Under the pieces are notes generated by a model. It searched no databases. It was not told the DNA's origin and saw nothing but the letters and a program-made list of their open reading frames with translations. Shown here piece by piece: positions 23,159-29,741 of a stretch of DNA of 47,047 bases. Numbering within the stretch: position 1 is the stretch's first letter; every line of letters starts with the position of its first letter. A program made the translations under genes and the position numbers. The DNA comes from Microcaldota archaeon (GTDB taxonomy: Archaea; Micrarchaeota; Micrarchaeia; Anstonellales; Anstonellaceae), in assembly GCA_018304295.1 (NCBI GenBank), contig JAGVWK010000044.1:1-47047 (forward strand). The letters are read 5' to 3'.

Positions 23159-23926
23159 ATGAAAGGAAGCGGCCTTGACTATTTTGCGCAAAAAAGCAGG
23201 GCGCGGGACTGGCCCCCTCTTGGAAAGCTCCTGCTTTGCGCCTGCCTTCTTGTGGGCTCGCTTCTTTCCTCAAATTTGCTCGCACCCGCAGCAGTTCTCA
23301 TAATCGGCATCTCCCTTCTGCTCTACTCCACAGGGGGGAAAATGCCCCGCGCCCTTCTTCTTGTGGAGGCAAACGCGATAGTATTGATAGCAATAGGGGT
23401 GCTTGTGATAACGCTGCTGCAGCCGGGCGAGCCTGCCTTCGCATACTCCTTATTTGGGATTTCAATTTCCCCAAGCGTGCAAGGGGTGCAAAACGCTTCA
23501 ATGGTGCTTATGCGCTCATTGGCAGGTTTTTTTGTGCTTATCTTTTTTGCCTCCTCAACCCCCATCTCCCACTTTGGCAAGTCCCTTTTGCAAATAGGGC
23601 TTCCAACGCACGCAGTTGAGCTCATAGTGCTTGTATATCGCTACTCTTTCATGGTAGTGGAGCTTGCGGCAGGAATGGCAACCGCAGCAGAATGCAGGCT
23701 GGGCTTTGCAGGGCTGCGCCGCACGCTCTCAACAACCGGGCTTCTCTCAGGCGGGCTTTTTTTGCGCTGCCTTGACTTTGCGGACAGGGCGCAAATAGCG
23801 CTTGAAAGCCGCTGCTTTAAGGGCTCTTTTCCAATATACCGCCTTCCGGCAAAACTTGACGCAAAATGGGTCGCCCTGTGCATTCTCATGCTCATTTGCC
23901 TTTATGCAATAGGAAAAATGCAATAG
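23159..23926 (+). CDS. cbiQ: ECF transporter membrane coupling subunit CbiQ
   Basis: 255 residues. T component of the metal ECF transporter. Five or so hydrophobic helices, the central RSLAGFFVLIFFASSTPISHFGKSLLQIGLP and the coupling motif region RAQIALESRCFKGSFPIYRL, where 'A..SR.F.G' contacts the ATPase. The N-terminal FAQKSRARDWPPLGKLL fits the family's start. ATG 23159 overlaps the stop of an 18-codon frame (23106-23162) that could be a coupling leader but has no other support. Confidence 0.9.
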   Translation: MKGSGLDYFAQKSRARDWPPLGKLLLCACLLVGSLLSSNLLAPAAVLIIGISLLLYSTGGKMPRALLLVEANAIVLIAIGVLVITLLQPGEPAFAYSLFGISISPSVQGVQNASMVLMRSLAGFFVLIFFASSTPISHFGKSLLQIGLPTHAVELIVLVYRYSFMVVELAAGMATAAECRLGFAGLRRTLSTTGLLSGGLFLRCLDFADRAQIALESRCFKGSFPIYRLPAKLDAKWVALCILMLICLYAIGKMQ

Positions 23927-23965
23927 GAAAAATATGAAAATATGGCAAAGAAAAAAGGTGTAAAA

Positions 23966-25321
23966 ATGAACGCGCTTGAAACAAAAAACCTAAATTTCTC
24001 GTACGAGAGCGGCCAGGCCGCGCTCTTTAGCCTGTCCCTATGCATACAAAAAGGCAAAAAAACAGTCGTGCTTGGTCCCAACGGCGCAGGCAAAAGCACG
24101 CTCTTTTTGCATTTGAACGGAGTGCACCGCGTGCAAAGCGGGGAAGTCCTTTTTGAAGGCAAAAAAATTACATACGATTCCAAATCCCTTGCGCAGCTTA
24201 GAAGCAAGGTTTCCCTAGTGTTCCAAAACCCTGACGACCAGATTTTTGCTCCCACTGTGGAGGAGGATGTTGCATTCGGCCCTCTTAATTTGGGCTTGGC
24301 GCATGAAGAGGTGCAAAAGCGCGTGGAGGAATCCCTTGCGGCAGTCGGACTTGAGGAAATGAGGCAGCGCCTTACAAGCGCTCTCTCCTTTGGGCAGAAA
24401 AAGCGCGTTGCGCTTGCAGGCGCGCTTGCAATGGAACCACAAGTGCTCATAATGGACGAGCCAACGGCAGGGCTGGATTCGCAGATGGTGCACGAGCTCC
24501 TTGAGCTGTCCGAAGAGCTAAACCACGAGGGAAAAACAATAGTTATTTCCACGCACGACGTGGAAACAGCGTACGAATGGGCGGACGAAGTGATAGTGCT
24601 CAACAAGGGAAAGCTTGTTTTCAGCGGCACGCCTGACGGGCTTTTCTCACAGGCAGAGCTGCTTCACCCAATAGGGCTCACCCCTCCGCTTCTTTTTCAG
24701 CTAAACCATCAGAGGCATTTAAGGACAGGCGAGCCCGAGGCTCCCCGCCCGCATACCATTGCGGAGGCAGCCTCGCGCTTTTTCCAAATAAAAAGCTGGC
24801 AGCAGCCCAAACGCTCTTTGGAAGCCGCGTCCCGCCACACTTCCAGCGCCGCAGCGGAAGCCGCGTTTCGCCCAACTTCCAGCGCCGCAGCGCAGGATGC
24901 GCGGGGTGAAAAGGCAACGGACTCCGCCAATCCGCAGGGGGAAAGTGCAGCTCCGATCACCCATCCTACCGCAGGCGCATTGCATGCCGGAACACTTCAC
25001 ATAGTATGCGTGGATAAAATGGCTCCCATAGAGCCGCTTTCGCTTAAAATCCCGCACGAAAACTCCGGCATATACGGAATGGCAGCGCAGGAGCTTGCAA
25101 GCCGCTCCAAGATGCACTTCCACCACCGCTTCCACGCCCTTGAGCACGCGCTCCTTAAAACAAGCATGGGAGAGGATTTCGTTCTCTACTCGGATACCGC
25201 GCTCTGCTCCCTTGTGGAAAAAAAGGCAAGGCAATTCTCAAAGGCAAGCGGGCTTTCAATACCAATAGTGCATTTGCATTCGCAGCAAAAGGGCGGCAAA
25301 TGGGGAGGCAGCAACCTATAA
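23966..25321 (+). CDS. cbiO: ECF transporter ATPase CbiO with a long C-terminal extension
   Basis: 451 residues from ATG 23966, which follows GGTG by 5 nt; an upstream ATG at 23942 would add 8 residues. ABC ATPase domain (1 to about 235): Walker A GPNGAGKS at 37-44, Q-loop FQNPDDQIFAPTVEEDVAFGPLN (ECF type), signature LSFGQKKRV, Walker B LIMDEPTAGLD and the switch His in ISTHD. CbiO usually ends near residue 280. Here a linker (about 250-345) with two 12-residue repeats leads to an extra domain (about 345-451) starting HIVCVDKM, with the His-rich HFHHRFHALEHALL and an alpha/beta pattern. The extra domain is not one I recognise; metal sensing or storage is a guess. Confidence 0.88.
   Translation: MNALETKNLNFSYESGQAALFSLSLCIQKGKKTVVLGPNGAGKSTLFLHLNGVHRVQSGEVLFEGKKITYDSKSLAQLRSKVSLVFQNPDDQIFAPTVEEDVAFGPLNLGLAHEEVQKRVEESLAAVGLEEMRQRLTSALSFGQKKRVALAGALAMEPQVLIMDEPTAGLDSQMVHELLELSEELNHEGKTIVISTHDVETAYEWADEVIVLNKGKLVFSGTPDGLFSQAELLHPIGLTPPLLFQLNHQRHLRTGEPEAPRPHTIAEAASRFFQIKSWQQPKRSLEAASRHTSSAAAEAAFRPTSSAAAQDARGEKATDSANPQGESAAPITHPTAGALHAGTLHIVCVDKMAPIEPLSLKIPHENSGIYGMAAQELASRSKMHFHHRFHALEHALLKTSMGEDFVLYSDTALCSLVEKKARQFSKASGLSIPIVHLHSQQKGGKWGGSNL
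24821..24892 (+). repeat. 36-bp tandem repeat in the cbiO linker
   Basis: Two 36-bp units (24821-24856 and 24857-24892) encode EAASRHTSSAAA and EAAFRPTSSAAA. They differ at only a few bases, which points to a recent duplication or slippage within the linker between the ATPase and the extra C-terminal domain. Confidence 0.8.
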
Positions 25322-25346
25322 AAACATCTCACGGGATAAGCACCCC

Positions 25347-26363
25347 ATGGGGCAATGGCGAGCCGCTTCAAGGAATGCAGCTACTGCACACGCTACTGCG
25401 CAAGCCACTGCAAATACCACTGCAAAAGCTGCTGCAAAAAACGCTGCAAAAAATTCCCTCCCGCAGTCCACGCTTGCGGCCGAAGAGGAGGAAGAGGATT
25501 TTGACGCCCCCCAAGAGCAGCCGCGCCCAAGCGCCTCTTTTGAAAATGACGCGCGCGACATGAACATAGAGAAAATGATTCTTGTCCCCACATGGAAGGA
25601 AATGCTTTACGAGATGGTGCACTCGCAAAAGATTGACCCGTGGAACATTGACATTTCAAAGCTCACTTCCGGCTACATAGGGAAAATACAAAAACTCAAG
25701 CTTGAGGATTTGCGCATACCCGCAAACATAATACTCGCAGCATCAATACTGCTGCGCTTCAAGTCCGATTCTTTTTCAGTTGCCGAGGAAAGCCCGCAGG
25801 CAACCCTTGATGAGTACATGGAGGAATCGCAAGAGGGTTTGCCCCTCACAATAGAATCCCTTGAGCTGAAAAGCCGCATCCCCCCGCGCCGCCGGGTTAC
25901 CTTGGAGGAGCTTGTGGGCGCGATGGAGGAGGCAATGCAGGCTGAAAAGAAAAGGGAAACAAAGGCATCCGAAATAAAAGTGCCGCAAATAATGAACATA
26001 GAGCTGCCGGGCTTTGACATAGAGGAAAAAATGGCAGAAGTTTACGAAAGCGTGCGCGCGGGTTCAAAGTCCGATGCGGAAGGATTTGTGCTTTTCTCAA
26101 GCCTAGTTGCAGGCAAAAGCTCCGAGCAGGTGATATATACCTTCCTCCCGCTTTTGCACCTTGTGCAGGATGAGCGCATCAGCATGCATCAGGAGGATTT
26201 TTTCAAGGAGATTTTCATAAGCTTAAAAGATGCAAACGGGAAAGCACTGGAAGGCAATGCAAATGCGCGCAGCCCAAAGGAAAAGCCCAACGGCAAAGGC
26301 GCGCATGCGCAAAGGAAAACCGGCATGGAAACCGAAGGCGCAATAGCAGTTGAAGGCTCATAG
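25347..26363 (+). CDS. scpA: segregation and condensation protein A
   Basis: 338 residues, longer than the usual ~220-260. The kleisin N-terminal domain begins near residue 82 (WKEMLYEMVHSQKIDPWNIDISKLTSGYIGKI), followed by LEDLRIPANIILAASILLRFKSDSF, an acidic middle and a C-terminal winged helix (FVLFSSLVAGKSSEQVIYTFLPLLHL...ISMHQEDFFKEIFISL) that binds the SMC head. The first ~75 residues are low complexity: Ala/Thr/Lys/Asn-rich, coded by repeated CTGCAAA-like units, then an acidic run. Translation could also begin at the MNIEKM internal ATG (25561). ScpA joins ScpB and SMC for chromosome organisation. It follows cbiO by 25 bases. Confidence 0.88.
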   Translation: MGQWRAASRNAATAHATAQATANTTAKAAAKNAAKNSLPQSTLAAEEEEEDFDAPQEQPRPSASFENDARDMNIEKMILVPTWKEMLYEMVHSQKIDPWNIDISKLTSGYIGKIQKLKLEDLRIPANIILAASILLRFKSDSFSVAEESPQATLDEYMEESQEGLPLTIESLELKSRIPPRRRVTLEELVGAMEEAMQAEKKRETKASEIKVPQIMNIELPGFDIEEKMAEVYESVRAGSKSDAEGFVLFSSLVAGKSSEQVIYTFLPLLHLVQDERISMHQEDFFKEIFISLKDANGKALEGNANARSPKEKPNGKGAHAQRKTGMETEGAIAVEGS

Positions 26364-26379
26364 TTTTCAAGGGATTTTC

Positions 26380-26844
26380 ATGGACGAGCAACTAAAAACA
26401 ATTGAGGCGGCGCTTTTCATGAGCAGCCGCCCACTTACCGCTTTGGATCTTGGAAAGCTCATCGGGGTAGCAGCGCCCGGCTTTGTGGATGCAAAGGCAA
26501 AGGAGCTTATGGCAGAATACGAGAAGCTGGGCAGCTCCATAAAGGTCGCATGCGAAGGCGGGAAATACTACATGACTCTGCGAAGCGAATACGCAAAAGT
26601 TGCGCGGGATTTTGCAAAGGAGGCTGAGATAAGCAAGCACGCGCTCAAGACCCTTGCATACATAAACAAGTTCAACGGCATCACAAAGCGCGAGCTTTTC
26701 AGGAAACTTGGCAGCTCCATATATAACGACGTCGCAGAGCTTGCAGAAAAGGGCTTTGTGGAGCAAAAGCGCTTAGGTCGCTCAAAGTCCCTGCACACGA
26801 CGCAGAAGTTCAGGGAGTATTTCCAAGGCGACCAACAACTCTAA
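26380..26844 (+). CDS. scpB: segregation and condensation protein B
   Basis: 154 residues from ATG 26380 with AAGGGA upstream. Two winged-helix domains: LKTIEAALFMSSRPLTALDLGKLIG (first) and LKTLAYINKFNGITKRELFRKLGSSIYNDVAELAEKGFVEQKRLGRSKSLHTTQKFREYF (second, with the family's G.S..Y..V..L...G pattern). ScpB binds ScpA in the SMC complex. It is 16 bases after scpA and its stop overlaps the stop of the convergent RelE-like gene. Confidence 0.88.
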   Translation: MDEQLKTIEAALFMSSRPLTALDLGKLIGVAAPGFVDAKAKELMAEYEKLGSSIKVACEGGKYYMTLRSEYAKVARDFAKEAEISKHALKTLAYINKFNGITKRELFRKLGSSIYNDVAELAEKGFVEQKRLGRSKSLHTTQKFREYFQGDQQL

Positions 26845-27089
26845 TTGGAATATGCTTCTTTTCTTTTCCTCACCCTGTAAAGTATCACGTCGTTTCCTCT
26901 CACTTCAAACACAATGCGGTAGCCAACCACTCTCTCACTGTAGCAGTTTGCCTCATGCTCAAGCGGCTTGGAAAGGCGGGGATTTTCTTTGAGCCTCTCA
27001 AGCTTTTTCTCAACAAGAAGCTTTACTGATTTGTCAAGCACCCGCAACTCTGCAAGGAACTTTGAAGTCGGGCAAAGCGCATATGCCAT
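26841..27089 (-). CDS. RelE-superfamily toxin
   Basis: 82 residues. RelE-like: CPTSKFLAELRVLDKSVKLLVEKKLERLKENPRLSKPLEHEANCYSERVVGYRIVFEVRGNDVILYRVRKRKEAY. The 'L.....YR..VG.YRIVFEV....V.L..V..R...Y' layout is the mRNA-interferase/YafQ-type pattern. Adjacent to its antitoxin with no gap (27089/27090). Probably a ribosome-dependent RNase. Confidence 0.82.
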   Translation of the reverse strand: MAYALCPTSKFLAELRVLDKSVKLLVEKKLERLKENPRLSKPLEHEANCYSERVVGYRIVFEVRGNDVILYRVRKRKEAYSN

Positions 27090-27347
27090 TTATTCGCCCC
27101 ACAGCGCCTTTTTTAGCTGTGCTTCAGTATGAAGTTTAAGCTTACCGGAAGCAATTTGCGCCCGTGCCTTGCGTATATATTCCAAATCTTCCTCATCTTC
27201 CCTGCGGTTTTGCATGAGCTCGTATTTATTGTTGAGTTCCACAACTCCAAGGCGTATTGCTTCTGCCTTTGTTTTTGCCAGTCCCTGTCTAACTGCTTCG
27301 GCTAATATGCGGTCTATCAGCCCTTCGAATTTCATCGTGGAATACAT
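27090..27347 (-). CDS. antitoxin of the RelE-type pair
   Basis: 85 residues, ATG 27347 preceded by GGTGA. N-terminal half resembles a ribbon-helix-helix or related helix pair (FEGLIDRILAEAVRQGLAKTKAEAIRLGVVELNNKYEL), which would bind DNA; the C-terminal half (EDEEDLEYIRKARAQIASGKLKLHTEAQLKKALWGE) is the toxin-binding arm. Placed before the toxin in the same direction, as in type II systems. Confidence 0.78.
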   Translation of the reverse strand: MYSTMKFEGLIDRILAEAVRQGLAKTKAEAIRLGVVELNNKYELMQNRREDEEDLEYIRKARAQIASGKLKLHTEAQLKKALWGE

Positions 27348-27353
27348 TATTTC

Positions 27354-27396
27354 ACCAAATTATTTTTTATATAATCAAATATATAATCATTTTGGT
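27354..27396 (-). promoter_or_regulatory. promoter and repeats of the RelE-type pair
   Basis: On the plus strand TATATAATCA occurs twice (27368-27377 and 27380-27389, 12-bp period) and overlaps the likely TATA element of the antitoxin gene. An outer inverted pair, ACCAAA (27354-27359) and TTTGGT (27391-27396), frames it. Good candidate operator for antitoxin autorepression. Confidence 0.45.
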
Positions 27397-27471
27397 TGAA
27401 CTTGCACCTTTTTTGCAAACAAAACACCTGCTTTTTAATTTCTTGTGGGACAAAGGTGGGTTGGTGGTAAT

Positions 27472-27783
27472 ATGGAAGAGCTTTCAAAAGACACGTTTTC
27501 AAAGGCAACCTCAAATGGCGTTGTTCTGGTGGATTTCTGGGCCCCATGGTGCGGCCCGTGCAAGATGCTCATGCCCACAATGGAAGCCCTCTCAACCGAA
27601 ATGGCAGGCAAGCTTGAAATAAAAAAGGTGAACGTGGACGAGCAGCAGGAGCTTGCCTCACAATTTGGCATCTCAAGCATCCCAACTCTCATGCTTTTCA
27701 AGGACGGCAAGCCCATCACAACGCGCGTTGGGGGCTCAAGCAAGGACGCGCTTAAAAAATGGCTTGAGCCATTCGTGCAATAG
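27472..27783 (+). CDS. trxA: thioredoxin
   Basis: 103 residues from ATG 27472 with GGTGG upstream; a frame extending 9 codons further is only translated leader. The complete thioredoxin fold is present: VLVDFWAPWCGPCKMLMPTMEAL with the WCGPC active site, KVNVDEQQELASQFGISSIPTLMLFKDG with the cis-Pro loop SIPT, and GGSSKDALKKWLEPF. Cytosolic disulfide reductase. hisS starts 8 bases after the stop, so they share a transcript. Confidence 0.93.
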   Translation: MEELSKDTFSKATSNGVVLVDFWAPWCGPCKMLMPTMEALSTEMAGKLEIKKVNVDEQQELASQFGISSIPTLMLFKDGKPITTRVGGSSKDALKKWLEPFVQ

Positions 27784-27791
27784 GTGTGCTA

Positions 27792-29072
27792 ATGGATTAT
27801 ACTGTCCCAAAAGGCATGCGCGATTTCCTTCCCGCGCAGATGCACACGCGCCTTGAAGTGATGCGCAAAATAGAGGATGTTTTCCGCACATTTGGCTACC
27901 TTCCCCTTTCAACTCCCGCAATAGAGAAGCTTGAGGTTCTCCAAAAAAAAGGCGGGGAGGAAATAGAGGGCCAGATATTCCAAATAGGTGGAGGGATGGG
28001 GCAGGGCGGGATGGGGCTGCGCTTTGACCTCACAGTCCCACTTTGCCGCGTGGTTGCCTCCAACTCCTTTCCCCTTCCCTTTAAGCGCTATTGCATAGCT
28101 CCCGTATGGAGAAGGGAGGAACCACAAAAAGGGCGCTTTAGGGAGTTCTATCAGGCAGACGTTGATATAGTGGGCTCACCCTCCCCGCGCTGCGAGGCCG
28201 AGCTTCTTGCATGCGCAAAATACGCGCTTTACCAGCTTGGCTTTAAAGCCCCAAAAATAATGCTCAACAACCGCCACGTGCTAAACGCGCTTGCGCAAAA
28301 GTTGCAAATACCCCAAGACAAGCACAATGCGATGTTCCGCACGCTTGACAAGATAGGAAAGCAGCCCATTGAAAAAATAAAAGAGGAAATGGTGCAAAAG
28401 GGCATTTCCCAGAAGGCTGCAGGCGGGCTTGAACAATTCATCTCCTTTAGCGGCACAAACGAAAAAACAATCTCATTTGTAAGGGAAACCCTAGGTGATG
28501 TTGCAAGCGAGGGCGCAGGCGAGCTTGAAGCGGTTGTTGCGGAATGCAAAAATTACGGCTTTGAGCCGCAAATATCCCTGTCCCTTGTCCGCGGCCTTGA
28601 TTACTATACTGGAAGCGTGTTTGAAATTTCCGCATCCGACGAAATAGGCTCTGTTTCAGGAGGGGGAAGGTACGACCAAATGATAGGCACTTACGGCGCA
28701 CCCTTGCCCGCAGTCGGAATCTCCCTTGGGATAGAGCGCCTCATAACGCTGCTTGAGGGGAAAAAAACCAGCCAAAAAAGCGCGGTTGCGCGGCTTTTTA
28801 TTGCAAACGCAAAGCCCGAAGTTTTCCCCTACGCAATAGAAATCGCATGGGCGCTTCGCCAAAAAGGCATAAACTGCGAGGTTGATTTGCTTTCGCGCAA
28901 TTTGCGCAAGCAGTTTGACTATGCAAACTCAAGCGGCGTTTGCTTCATTGCAATAGTCGGGGAAAAGGAAAGGGCAGCCAAAAAGCTCACGCTGCGCGAC
29001 CTGCAAAGCGGGCAAGAGGAGCTTTGCACAGTTGATGAGGCAGCGGACAAAATACGCAATGATGCAAAATAA
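27792..29072 (+). CDS. hisS: histidyl-tRNA synthetase
   Basis: 426 residues from ATG 27792 (AGGTGTG just upstream). Class II synthetase: PKGMRDFLP at the N-terminus, motif 2 region RYCIAPVWRREEPQKGRFREFYQADVDIVG, LVRGLDYYTGSVFEI (HisA/B signature), SGGGRYDQMIGTYG and GISLGIERLITLL (motif 3), then a C-terminal anticodon-binding domain with EIAWALRQKGINCEVDLLSRNLRKQFDYA. All motifs intact. Its product supplies His-tRNA; the histidine operon begins downstream. Confidence 0.95.
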   Translation: MDYTVPKGMRDFLPAQMHTRLEVMRKIEDVFRTFGYLPLSTPAIEKLEVLQKKGGEEIEGQIFQIGGGMGQGGMGLRFDLTVPLCRVVASNSFPLPFKRYCIAPVWRREEPQKGRFREFYQADVDIVGSPSPRCEAELLACAKYALYQLGFKAPKIMLNNRHVLNALAQKLQIPQDKHNAMFRTLDKIGKQPIEKIKEEMVQKGISQKAAGGLEQFISFSGTNEKTISFVRETLGDVASEGAGELEAVVAECKNYGFEPQISLSLVRGLDYYTGSVFEISASDEIGSVSGGGRYDQMIGTYGAPLPAVGISLGIERLITLLEGKKTSQKSAVARLFIANAKPEVFPYAIEIAWALRQKGINCEVDLLSRNLRKQFDYANSSGVCFIAIVGEKERAAKKLTLRDLQSGQEELCTVDEAADKIRNDAK

Positions 29073-29189
29073 GCAAGAATGCAAAACAAGCAGGCGCGAT
29101 AACTCAAGGCGCACGGGGTTGCATACGTGGCAAAGAACCCTTTTTGCGCTTTCAGGCCGGCACGGTGCAATGCGCGTAAAGTGAAACAC

Positions 29190-29594
29190 ATGGCAAAGAA
29201 CTCAATTGGCAGGATAGACGAGCGCGGAAGGCTGATAGTGCCAGCCTCTTTTCGCGAAATGCTTAACCTTAAGCCCAACTCAAACGTTCTCCTTCTCCTT
29301 GATGACGAGAACAAGACAGTCTCAATAGTGCCCTTTGCCGCAATGGGCGAGGAACTGCACCATTTGCGCCTTGAAATGGCGGACGCGCCGGGAACCCTCT
29401 CAAAAATACTCCTTCTTCTTGCAAAAGAGGGCGCGGATCTGATATGGAGCGAATCCGCAAGCAGAATGCGCGGTCAATCCGCAACCTACGAGGCGCTCCT
29501 TGATTTCACTTGCTGCAAAAAAAAGCCCGCAATGCTTGAAAAGCTCCTTCTCTCGCAAAAGCTGGCAAAAAGCGTGCAGATAAAAAAACTGTAA
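29190..29594 (+). CDS. AbrB-ACT fusion, candidate histidine operon regulator
   Basis: 134 residues from ATG 29190. Residues 1-47: AbrB/SpoVT swapped-hairpin DNA-binding domain (NSIGRIDERGRLIVPASFREMLNLKPNSNVLLLLDDENKTVSIVP). Residues about 55-130: an ACT domain (LRLEMADAPGTLSKILLLLAKEGADLIWSESASRM), a fold that often binds amino acids. The pair suggests an amino-acid-responsive transcription factor. It lies 147 bases upstream of hisD in the same direction, so histidine is the likely effector (inference). An in-frame GTG at 29127 would add 21 residues; the same 11 bases, TGGCAAAGAAC, occur at both candidate starts. Confidence 0.72.
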   Translation: MAKNSIGRIDERGRLIVPASFREMLNLKPNSNVLLLLDDENKTVSIVPFAAMGEELHHLRLEMADAPGTLSKILLLLAKEGADLIWSESASRMRGQSATYEALLDFTCCKKKPAMLEKLLLSQKLAKSVQIKKL

Positions 29595-29624
29595 TTTCCG
29601 TTTTCAAATCAAAATAGCGAAAGC

Positions 29625-29661
29625 CTTAAATACCTGTTTCCCCATAAAATGGGTATATGGG
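29625..29661 (+). promoter_or_regulatory. his operon promoter with palindrome
   Basis: TATA-like CTTAAATA at 29625-29632. The palindrome CCCAT-AAA-ATGGG (29641-29653) and a further ATGGG (29657-29661) fall where transcription should begin. A leader of about 85 bases then separates this from hisD ATG 29742. A repressor such as the AbrB-ACT protein could bind the palindrome (inference). Confidence 0.45.
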
Positions 29662-29741
29662 AAAAAAGTGGGATACAGAAGAAAAGCTTTCTCCTCATCA
29701 GTAGGGCACCCCACGCCCTTTCCGTGCAGAGCGTGTTGTTT

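Noticed and set aside
23106-23162. 18-codon frame (MDAHISSK...) whose stop overlaps the cbiQ ATG
   Set aside because: It has a coupling-like overlap but no ribosome site, no composition signal and no known match; may be chance.
26055-26075. Sequence resembling a tRNA T-arm (GGGTTCAAAGTCC)
   Set aside because: It lies inside scpA in frame and has no matching acceptor, D or anticodon arms.
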